A stretch of 14,277 nucleotides of DNA from contig DEBW01000181.1 in the NCBI GenBank assembly GCA_002348905.1, positions 17,093-31,369 on the forward strand, in the 5' to 3' direction. Below are positions 1-6,413 of the stretch, in pieces. Numbering within the stretch: the first letter of the stretch is position 1; each line of letters begins with the position of its first letter. The translations under genes and the position numbers were made by a program. The notes beneath the pieces are model-generated. The model had not been told where the DNA came from, ran no database searches, and was given only the letters and a program-made list of their open reading frames with translations. Source of the stretch: Ruminococcus flavefaciens (GTDB taxonomy: Bacteria; Bacillota; Clostridia; Oscillospirales; Ruminococcaceae).

Positions 1-2
1 TG

Positions 3-1229
3 CCTGAACAGATACGGGACGGAGTAGTAAAGACTGCACCCAACCTCTATTGGAGCATCAATTGCGACCGTGATAACTACGCCCGTGATGTCCTCATGAC
101 AAGAAGCCTGTTCGGAAAACGTCCCGATGGCAAGGCTAATCTTGCTTTCAAGATGTCCATATCTTTTTCTCCCGATGATAACGATAAACTTACCTATGAT
201 GAAGTGTTTCGTATCGCAAAGGAGTTTGCAGATAAACATTTTCAGGGATATGAAGTGCTGTTCGCTGTTCATACCGATAAACCGCATAAGCACGTCCATT
301 TTCTTGTAGGCAACTGTCATATTGAGACCGGCAGAGCATATCGCCGCAATCAGCGAGACCTTTATGATATGTGCGAATTCTTTGGAGAGCAGTGCATGAA
401 GCGAGGTCTTGTAAACTCCGTCCGCAAGGATTATTTCAACGATAATCCGGATCGTGATAAGGAGACCTTTGCTGAAAAGCAGATGAAAGCTAAGGGCAAG
501 GAAACCTTTAAGGACGAGCTGAGAGAGGTTATCAGAATTGAGTGTGCCGACCCGAACAACAAAACCTTAGAAGATGTGGTAGCTGCCCTGATGAAGCATT
601 ATCATGTTGAGTGCCGTGTAAAGGGCAACACCATATCATACCGTCACCCTGAATATACCGACAAAAACGGTAAACTTGTCTCGGTCAGGGGCAGTAAGCT
701 GGGTGACAAATATACAATGAAAGGAATCAAATATGAGCTTACCAAGATTGGGCGAGGACATGAAGAACGAGACCTCGCAGAAGTTATCGCAAGAGCCGAA
801 AGGCAAACCGCAGACAGAACCCAAGAAAGAGGAATGGGCGTTCTTCTCACGGGAAAAACTTCACAGAAAGGTGGAAAGATTGAAACAGAAGAACAGCAAT
901 CCGCATTCATCACGGGAAGTGCTGGAGGAATACGAGCCGGAGAAAATTCCGACACCAACACCGACACTTCCGCAGGGAATAGACAACATCAGGGCGAGGG
1001 TACATCAACTGTTAGACCAATCAGGGGCGAACACTCAGAACGCCAAAGTGGACGAGAGAGTTCTTCTGATGGCATCGGCAGTTCTGGAGATGTGCGATCT
1101 TTTGAAGATTTATTCCGAGAGTATGAACAGCGAAATGGAACGCCTGAACGCAAACGCAAGCCACAACCTGAACCTGCAAGAGATGTACGCAAAAACCGTA
1201 GAAAACGTAACGAACCTGGCGGTAGATAA
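3..1229 (+). CDS. Relaxase/mobilization nuclease, 5'-truncated by window edge
   Basis: The frame is open from the first complete codon at position 3, so the in-frame ATG at 96 is probably internal and the true start lies upstream. The product should nick the transfer origin and lead the DNA strand during mobilization. The key evidence is a metal-binding histidine cluster around 270-305, reading HTDKPHKHVHFL, the motif III of MobA/VirD2-type relaxases. The active-site tyrosine motif is not visible and would be in the missing N-terminus. The last ~150 residues are low-complexity, rich in Gly, Ser, Glu and Arg, and end in a basic tail. This tail is exactly the part that overlaps the next gene in another frame, so its composition may be shaped by that overlap. 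Family assignment is confident; the exact MOB class is not. Confidence 0.88.
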   Translation, partial: PEQIRDGVVKTAPNLYWSINCDRDNYARDVLMTRSLFGKRPDGKANLAFKMSISFSPDDNDKLTYDEVFRIAKEFADKHFQGYEVLFAVHTDKPHKHVHFLVGNCHIETGRAYRRNQRDLYDMCEFFGEQCMKRGLVNSVRKDYFNDNPDRDKETFAEKQMKAKGKETFKDELREVIRIECADPNNKTLEDVVAALMKHYHVECRVKGNTISYRHPEYTDKNGKLVSVRGSKLGDKYTMKGIKYELTKIGRGHEERDLAEVIARAERQTADRTQERGMGVLLTGKTSQKGGKIETEEQQSAFITGSAGGIRAGENSDTNTDTSAGNRQHQGEGTSTVRPIRGEHSERQSGRESSSDGIGSSGDVRSFEDLFREYEQRNGTPERKRKPQPEPARDVRKNRRKRNEPGGR

Positions 1230-1512
1230 CATCTATTACAACCTTAAAAAGCAGGAAAAGGAAGCTATCAACGACCTTATGCAGTACGTTGAAGCCAACA
1301 GCGATCAGATGGAGAAGGATATAACTTCCTGCACCGAAAATGTGAAAACCGCAACCGAAGCGGCGGAAAAGGCTTCAAAGAAGATTGCAAGGTCGGTGGA
1401 GCGTTTCCGCAGGGTAAAGACTTTCAAGGATTTGCTATATTATGCTTCACCTGTCCTGGTGGCAGTAGACATTATTCTCCGAGTAGTTGCTTTAGTGGCT
1501 CATAGTCAGTAA
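733..1512 (+). CDS. Overlapping coiled-coil, membrane-tailed mobilization accessory protein
   Basis: This 259-residue protein starts inside the relaxase gene and shares 497 bases with it in a different frame. The ATG at 733 is preceded by AAAGGA with about seven bases of spacing, which supports this start; the ATG at 760 has a purine run too close to serve. The N-terminal ~95 residues are charged and proline-rich. The middle (about 95-225) is helical and acidic/basic in a pattern that suggests coiled coils. The last ~25 residues (YYASPVLVAVDIILRVVALVA) look like a membrane segment. I do not recognise a named family. By analogy with RSF1010 MobB, which is encoded within mobA in another frame and has a membrane segment, it may anchor the relaxosome at the membrane. 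That role is inference. Its 3' end overlaps the convergent STAND gene by 41 bases. Confidence 0.72.
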   Translation: MSLPRLGEDMKNETSQKLSQEPKGKPQTEPKKEEWAFFSREKLHRKVERLKQKNSNPHSSREVLEEYEPEKIPTPTPTLPQGIDNIRARVHQLLDQSGANTQNAKVDERVLLMASAVLEMCDLLKIYSESMNSEMERLNANASHNLNLQEMYAKTVENVTNLAVDNIYYNLKKQEKEAINDLMQYVEANSDQMEKDITSCTENVKTATEAAEKASKKIARSVERFRRVKTFKDLLYYASPVLVAVDIILRVVALVAHSQ

Positions 1513-3781
1513 GGTTGATATGAGCAGTTTCGATGTAGCTTTGAAGCTCCGCAGCTCTTGCCTGCACGAAATCTGAATCTCTGCCGTAGATGTCAATAAA
1601 TGTACGGAATGCACCGACAAGTTCATTTCCTGCTGATGTATCATTCAGACAAACATGATACAGACCGAGGGAATAAACACAGTTTGCATATACTTCGGTA
1701 TCTTGTAAGCCGTACTCCTGCAATGATTTTTCGGCAGCAGACACCTGCCGTATCGCTTCATCTGTCTGACCGAGAGAGAACAGCAGATCGGCGTAATTGA
1801 TGACGGCACGATATTTATCATAATAGAAAATGCCGTCATAATCAAGCTGATCGAGCAAAGCTATTCCTGCCTGCATCATTTTCAGAGCTTCTTCCTTTCG
1901 GTCAGCAAGATTCAGATAGTAGCCATGAGTATTCAAAGCATTCGCCTGCAATAAAGTGTTATCACAGGCTTTCGCATATTCTAAGGCTTGCTGTTGATAT
2001 TCAATTGCATTATCCAAATGCTTTTTTATCATTTCATATGCAGCGGCATCGGACAGATACAGCATTTTTAGTTCGGGAGACTCTTTGTGATTATTTTGCT
2101 CGAATGCAATTATAGCATCATTCAAACTGCTTTCTCCCGTATGCTCCGTAAACTTGAAACAATCATGAACAAAACGGAGCTGATAATCGGTGTCATTAAA
2201 ATCCATACACCAAAATACAGCAGCGACCATCTGCAAGATCGTTCTTTCGCCCGCCTTGATTGTATTTTCCTCATTCAGGCACAGCGCACGGACGATCTCA
2301 ATAAAATCGGAACAGGTCTCATTATTGGTTTCCAGTTCCGAACGGACAACTTCCGCAACAACGGATTGAATATTGACCCTGCCCTTATAATTCTCATAGA
2401 GCAGACCGACATCAATCAGATCTTCAACTATCACCATATTTTTCAGGTTCATGATCTTAGCAAGGAAGTCTTTTCTGAACCCGAAAACCGGAGCAAATAC
2501 CATGACCCTTAAAACTTGTTTGTAGCGTTCAGGAAGCCCCAACAAATTGAACAGCTCTCTGATATGATCGAAATATGTTTTCTTTTTGGGGTGCTTATCC
2601 TTTTTTGCAGACAGCTTTTCGGCAAAATCCCTGATCTTGAAAGACCTGATATTCTTATACAGTGTTTTCGGAGAGAATGCACCCTTTGTGAATGCTTTTG
2701 CACACAGCTCGACACAGAATGTATGCATATCGAAAACGCCGTATATCTGCAATAAGTATTTCCATTCCTCTTCCTTGTACTGATAGAAATATTTCGTAAG
2801 TGTTTTTACATCATCGGCATGACGGAATGCTCGCAGTTCATATGTTGCATAATCCTCAAAACGCATATGCGATGTGAAGATTACCTTGCATTTCAGGTCA
2901 CATACATCATCGAAGCATTCATCTTCATCGGGAGTAACATTGTAGTTGTCGATTATCAGCAATACCTTTTCTCCGAGAGAGGACAGCAATTCAAGGTTAT
3001 GCTGATAACGAGTATTCAGGTCTGATTCCGCAGTCAGAGCATCACGGACAACATTTGCGATAATGTCTTTCAGGCTGCCGCCGTAAAAGTAATACCCAAA
3101 ATACTGATACTCTTTCTGATGATTTTGGGCGTAGGCACGGACAAGCTCACTCTTGCCAATACCTGCAACGCCTGTAATGATAACGGTTGAATTATCCGAT
3201 GCCACGGCATGAAGTTCGTCCAGCTCCCCGGAACGTCCGCAGAAATGCTTGCAGGGCGGGACGTATTCGCTATTTTTAAAAAGCACTTTATCAACTACTA
3301 CAAGATCATCATAATAGTATTTCGCTGCAACAATGCCCTCGTCCTTGTAATAAAGACGAGTGACGGCGATATAGATTGATTCATAAATAAGATCAATCAG
3401 AGCAAAGTCATCGGTGAAGTCTACAGGACAACTGCTTAAAATACTACGGCGCATGGAAGATGAAAGCGTCTCGTCATACTGAATCAGACGATATAATTCA
3501 TGATAAGTATTTGGCTTATCGAAAATATATTCCAGTGCAGACCTGATATTCTCTTTCATTTTATCAGGTGCGGCATCTTGATAGTAGTCTTTTAATTCAG
3601 GAGATACGCCGATGCTGCCTTTATGGAGTTTAGTAAGCGTATAATCAGGAAATTCATAGATATTATTATCCTTTAAATATGTACCGAACAATGTGTTGAC
3701 GATATTGTTGTAGGTAATGTATTTAGAAGATTTTCTGTTTCGATAAAGAATATCTGTTACATTACTAAAATCACAGTACAT
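1472..3781 (-). CDS. STAND/NB-ARC-like ATPase with C-terminal TPR-like repeats
   Basis: The product is a 769-residue signal-transduction ATPase. Residues 1-170 match no effector domain I know. FCGRSGELDEL (180-190) is the usual entry to a STAND module. Walker A is GVAGIGKS (204-211), Walker B is VLLIIDNY (around 273-280), and CKVIFTSHMRFEDY (around 298-311) resembles the sensor strand of NB-ARC proteins. A helical region follows, then TPR-like repeats from about 600 to 740. Such proteins often sense an invader through the C-terminal repeats and oligomerise on ATP; many are anti-phage (Avs-like), others are regulators. I chose the ATG at 3781 because AGGAG lies eight bases upstream. A TTG at 3811 would sit almost at the predicted transcription start. 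The gene is leftward, has its own promoter, and separates the transfer and replication modules, as expected for cargo. Function is inferred. Confidence 0.85.
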   Translation of the reverse strand: MYCDFSNVTDILYRNRKSSKYITYNNIVNTLFGTYLKDNNIYEFPDYTLTKLHKGSIGVSPELKDYYQDAAPDKMKENIRSALEYIFDKPNTYHELYRLIQYDETLSSSMRRSILSSCPVDFTDDFALIDLIYESIYIAVTRLYYKDEGIVAAKYYYDDLVVVDKVLFKNSEYVPPCKHFCGRSGELDELHAVASDNSTVIITGVAGIGKSELVRAYAQNHQKEYQYFGYYFYGGSLKDIIANVVRDALTAESDLNTRYQHNLELLSSLGEKVLLIIDNYNVTPDEDECFDDVCDLKCKVIFTSHMRFEDYATYELRAFRHADDVKTLTKYFYQYKEEEWKYLLQIYGVFDMHTFCVELCAKAFTKGAFSPKTLYKNIRSFKIRDFAEKLSAKKDKHPKKKTYFDHIRELFNLLGLPERYKQVLRVMVFAPVFGFRKDFLAKIMNLKNMVIVEDLIDVGLLYENYKGRVNIQSVVAEVVRSELETNNETCSDFIEIVRALCLNEENTIKAGERTILQMVAAVFWCMDFNDTDYQLRFVHDCFKFTEHTGESSLNDAIIAFEQNNHKESPELKMLYLSDAAAYEMIKKHLDNAIEYQQQALEYAKACDNTLLQANALNTHGYYLNLADRKEEALKMMQAGIALLDQLDYDGIFYYDKYRAVINYADLLFSLGQTDEAIRQVSAAEKSLQEYGLQDTEVYANCVYSLGLYHVCLNDTSAGNELVGAFRTFIDIYGRDSDFVQARAAELQSYIETAHINLTDYEPLKQLLGE

Positions 3782-3816
3782 AACTTTCACTCCTGTCGCA
3801 TAATTTTCCAAAATAT

Positions 3817-3845
3817 ATTATAGCACAAAGCGCTATATGTTTCAA
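3817..3845 (-). promoter_or_regulatory. Near-consensus sigma-70-type promoter of the STAND gene
   Basis: Read leftward, TTGAAA (3845-3840) and TATAAT (3822-3817) are separated by exactly 17 bases, and TG one base before the -10 makes it an extended -10. Transcription should begin near 3810, about 30 bases before the ATG at 3781. This placement excludes the TTG at 3811 as the start. Confidence 0.8.
3819..3837. promoter_or_regulatory. Operator-like dyad over the STAND promoter
   Basis: TATAGCAC and GCGCTATA are 8-base arms, with 7 of 8 positions paired, around an AAA centre. The dyad covers most of the -10 box and part of the spacer of the leftward promoter, and lies between the divergent STAND and CHC2 genes. 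A repressor bound here would block the STAND promoter. No repressor gene is obvious nearby, so this remains a candidate. Confidence 0.4.
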
Positions 3846-3863
3846 GTCATAGGGAGGCAAAAC

Positions 3864-4457
3864 ATGACTATTTTTGAAGAAATAAAAGAGCTTGTCGATG
3901 TCCCGACAGCAGCTCGTCACTATGGTGTTGAAGTACACCGTGGAAACATGGCTCTCTGTCCGTTTCACAGAGAACGCCACCCGTCCTGCAAGCTCTACGC
4001 CGACCACTATTACTGTTTCGGCTGTCAGGCTCATGGCGATGTTATCAGGCTGGTGCAGGAGCTTTTCGGGCTGACACCTATCGAAGCCGTGAAGCAAATC
4101 AATAACGATTTTGGTCTCGGACTTGATGTGGACAAGCCGCCCGATGTGACGGCAGTAAACAGACGGCGGCAGGAAATCGCCAGGCAAAAAGCCGAGCAAG
4201 CGAATATAGAGCGAATGTATGACATACTGATCCGATACTACACTTTGCTCGACAGGTACAAAATGCAATATGCTCCAAAGTCTCCCTATGATGAAATAGA
4301 CGGGCGGTATGTTTATGCTGTTCATCATATCGAGTATGCGTGGTATCTGCTTGAAACGTTCAATCGTTTCGATAAGGAGGGGCAAAAAGAAATAAAACTG
4401 GAGGTAGACAGGATTGAACGAGAATACAAACGAATCATTGATGAATGGGGAGAATGA
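3864..4457 (+). CDS. CHC2 zinc-finger primase-like protein
   Basis: The 197-residue product has an N-terminal CHC2-type zinc finger of the DnaG class: Cys32, His35, Cys51 and Cys54 in the sequence CPFH...CFGC. DnaG-type fingers bind template DNA during primer synthesis. There is no TOPRIM catalytic domain. The rest is helical and charged, so this is a stand-alone zinc-finger part of a split primase or an accessory to the helicase encoded next. The ATG at 3864 has AGGGAGG (3851-3857) six bases upstream, whereas the ATG at 3837 has no ribosome site, so the shorter form is chosen. The gene overlaps the downstream helicase gene by 44 bases, which points to translational coupling and a joint role in replicating the element. 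Confidence 0.85.
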   Translation: MTIFEEIKELVDVPTAARHYGVEVHRGNMALCPFHRERHPSCKLYADHYYCFGCQAHGDVIRLVQELFGLTPIEAVKQINNDFGLGLDVDKPPDVTAVNRRRQEIARQKAEQANIERMYDILIRYYTLLDRYKMQYAPKSPYDEIDGRYVYAVHHIEYAWYLLETFNRFDKEGQKEIKLEVDRIEREYKRIIDEWGE

Positions 4458-5889
4458 CGATCAGGAGCTTGAAAGACTTCGTGCAGAGGTCGAAGCTGAG
4501 ATAGAACAGGATATTGCTACGATGCCGCTTGATGAAGCTCCCAATGATGCACCACTTCCCAAACCGCCTGCTGAAAAGAAAAAACAGGAGCGTGAGTTCC
4601 CTGACTGGATGGTGGACAAGCTCACAATCAACGAGATGAAGTTCTGCAAGATGTTCACAGAGAAACACCCTCTGAAATGTATCGGCGGACGCTTCTATGA
4701 TTACGACGGACTTGTTGATGAAAACGCCCTGGGCAACGAGATATACAGAATGCTCAGACAGGCGGTATGGTTCGGACTGCCGAAAAAGGTCAATCTCATT
4801 ATGGACACACTTCGTCACTACTGTTACAGCAAACCGCTTCTGCCCGACACAAGGTACATACATCTGCTGAACGGAAAGCTCGATCTGAACGGCAACTTCT
4901 ATCCGCACAAGGAGTTCTGTGTCAACCGCCTGAATGTATGGTACAAGCCCGATATATGGAACACCCCTGCATATTATCCCGAAAAGTTCCTGACGTTCCT
5001 GCTTGAACTTCTCACACCCGAAGATGTGAATACCTTGCAGGAGTATCTCGGCTATCTGCTGATACCGTCCACCAAAGGGCAGAAGATGATGTTCATCATA
5101 GGTCAGGGCGGCGAGGGCAAATCCCGAATTGCTATTGTTCTCCGAGAAATATTCGGAGATAACATGATAACAGGCAATTTTCAGCGTATCGAAAATGACC
5201 GCTTCTTTAGATACAATCTGAAAGATAAGCTCCTCATGGTCGATGATGATATGCAAATGTCGGCATTACCGTCCACGGGGTACATCAAAAACCTTGTAAC
5301 AGCAGAGATACCGATAGATGTTGAAGCCAAAGGCAAGCAGTCGGAACAGGCGTTGTTATATACCCGTCTGCTATGTTTCGGTAACGGCAGCCCGAAAGCA
5401 CTCTATGATAAGAGTCAGGGATTTTCACGCCGTATGATCATTCTCACAACGCTGACACCGCCGGAGAATCGTGTTGTTGATCCGCACATCGCAGACAAGT
5501 TTATAGCAGAGAAAGACAAAATATTCTGCTGGATGTTCGACGGTCTCCGCAGGCTGGTAGCGAATTATTACCGCTTCACGATCTCGGACAAAGCCAAGCT
5601 GAATGTCAAGGAGACAATGCAGGATAGCTGTAATATCCCCGATTATCTTTTAGACAGCAGCCGTGTCAATTATGGGGAAAAGCTGTGTGTGACATCATCG
5701 GCACTCTACGACAGCTACTATAAATGGTGCGAGGATAACGCTCTGACTGCTTTGAAACGTGAGACATTCATTTCATGGGTAAAGCAGAATGAGGATAAAT
5801 ACAGCATTGCATATTCCACGAATATTGCAAGCAATGGCAAGAATGTCAGAGGTTTCAAAGGTATCGCTCTTACTTTCAGCTACCAATAA
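4414..5889 (+). CDS. SF3 replicative helicase, P4/D5 phage-plasmid type
   Basis: This 491-residue protein is a superfamily 3 helicase. Walker A is GQGGEGKS (230-237), Walker B is LLMVDDDM (273-280), and a motif C-like stretch TRLLCFGNGSP lies around 313-323, followed by an arginine-rich stretch (GFSRRMI). Residues 1-60 are acidic, then basic and proline-rich, and may be flexible. Residues 60-220 resemble the D5_N region that precedes SF3 motors. P4 alpha and related proteins melt the origin and unwind DNA on phages and integrative elements. I accept the TTG at 4414 because GGAGG lies nine bases upstream. The ATG at 4441 has no ribosome site. The iteron-like array begins 20 bases after the stop codon, so this helicase is the natural candidate to act there, alone or with the CHC2 protein. 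Confidence 0.87.
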   Translation: MNENTNESLMNGENDDQELERLRAEVEAEIEQDIATMPLDEAPNDAPLPKPPAEKKKQEREFPDWMVDKLTINEMKFCKMFTEKHPLKCIGGRFYDYDGLVDENALGNEIYRMLRQAVWFGLPKKVNLIMDTLRHYCYSKPLLPDTRYIHLLNGKLDLNGNFYPHKEFCVNRLNVWYKPDIWNTPAYYPEKFLTFLLELLTPEDVNTLQEYLGYLLIPSTKGQKMMFIIGQGGEGKSRIAIVLREIFGDNMITGNFQRIENDRFFRYNLKDKLLMVDDDMQMSALPSTGYIKNLVTAEIPIDVEAKGKQSEQALLYTRLLCFGNGSPKALYDKSQGFSRRMIILTTLTPPENRVVDPHIADKFIAEKDKIFCWMFDGLRRLVANYYRFTISDKAKLNVKETMQDSCNIPDYLLDSSRVNYGEKLCVTSSALYDSYYKWCEDNALTALKRETFISWVKQNEDKYSIAYSTNIASNGKNVRGFKGIALTFSYQ

Positions 5890-5908
5890 TATGCCGACCG
5901 TCAAAAAC

Positions 5909-6068
5909 GGCGTATAGGCGTATAACCTACGCAAAATCAGGAAAACAGGCGTATTTACAAGGCGTATTCCCAATAAAATGGCGTATATAAATACGCCGTC
6001 ATAATAATCATACGCCCTGCATATACGCCGAAAATCCCGTAACCAAGGCAAATATACGCCTATACGCC
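5909..6068. repeat. Mirror-spaced heptamer array, candidate replication origin
   Basis: The gene-free stretch 5890-6115 holds ten perfect 7-mers. GGCGTAT occurs at 5909, 5917, 5948, 5961 and 5980, and its complement ATACGCC at 5991, 6010, 6023, 6054 and 6062. Gaps run 1, 24, 6, 12, then 4 at the centre, then 12, 6, 24, 1, an exact mirror around 5988.5. The outer pairs form a perfect 16-base inverted repeat (5909-5924 with 6053-6068). The longer gap sequences are not complementary, so the symmetry is one of binding-site position rather than a simple hairpin. The centre and gaps are AT-rich. A position just after an SF3 helicase gene matches where P4-like elements keep iterons. I infer an origin of replication; a recombinase or regulator site is the alternative. 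Confidence 0.75.
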
Positions 6069-6115
6069 AAAATCACAAGTTGTAATCCTATAGAGAGAAA
6101 GAAAGGAACATTACA

Positions 6116-6301
6116 ATGAAAACTGCAAATGCAAAAGAGCTTAACGATAAGTTCAAGGACTGCCCGACACAGATGACAGAGATAGAGATCGAGGGCAGAA
6201 AATACGTTGTCATCAGCCATTTCACAGGGCAGAAAGACCTTGATGACGTAGTATACAAGAATGCCTACAAACAGGCTATGGACGAGGTTCTCCACGCCTG
6301 A
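6116..6301 (+). CDS. Small TnpW-like transposon protein
   Basis: The 61-residue product starts at an ATG with AAAGGA eight bases upstream. The core, IEGRKYVVISHF followed by a leucine- and aspartate-bearing helix, resembles the short TnpW family proteins found in Tn4451-like elements, which have a G-x-x-Y-x-V-x-x-x-F strand pair and a terminal helix. The function of TnpW proteins is not established. It sits between the heptamer array and the recombinase promoter, so it could be an array-binding factor, a recombination directionality factor or a regulator. None of these is shown by sequence. The call rests on pattern memory and context. Confidence 0.55.
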   Translation: MKTANAKELNDKFKDCPTQMTEIEIEGRKYVVISHFTGQKDLDDVVYKNAYKQAMDEVLHA

Positions 6302-6328
6302 AAAAATACAGAACAAAAGAAAAAATAA

Positions 6329-6401
6329 CTCCCAAAGCACTGGACTCTTCCGGAAAATTATGCTATAATATAGTATATATTGAAGATAGCTGCTTTGGGA
6401 G
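6329..6401. repeat. 11-bp inverted repeat bracketing the recombinase promoter
   Basis: CTCCCAAAGCA (6329-6339) and TGCTTTGGGAG (6391-6401) are perfect complements 51 bases apart. They enclose the whole promoter, and the right arm abuts the ribosome site of the recombinase gene. In a read-through transcript from upstream the arms could pair and hide that ribosome site; a transcript from the internal promoter would lack the left arm. They could instead be half-sites for a recombinase or repressor. Confidence 0.6.
6341..6369 (+). promoter_or_regulatory. Promoter of the serine recombinase pair
   Basis: TGGACT (6341-6346) and TATAAT (6364-6369) are 17 bases apart, with TGC before the -10 as an extended -10. 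The spacer holds the palindrome TTCCGGAA (6348-6355), and the -10 lies in the palindrome CTATAATATAG (6363-6373); both could be operator sites. The start of transcription would be near 6376, giving a leader of about 38 bases. Confidence 0.7.
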
Positions 6402-6413
6402 AAAGGAGTATAA

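Noticed and set aside
3782..3811. TTG start extending the STAND protein by 10 residues
   Set aside because: It sits at the predicted transcription start, and the ATG at 3781 has a well-placed AGGAG.
3771..4385. Leftward open frame of 204 codons
   Set aside because: It is antisense to the CHC2 gene and crosses the STAND promoter region; no protein features.
4435..5256. Long leftward open frame of 273 codons
   Set aside because: It lies antisense to the SF3 helicase and has no recognisable features.
5909..6068. CRISPR array
   Set aside because: The units are 7 bases in both orientations with short unequal gaps, unlike CRISPR repeats, and no cas genes are near.
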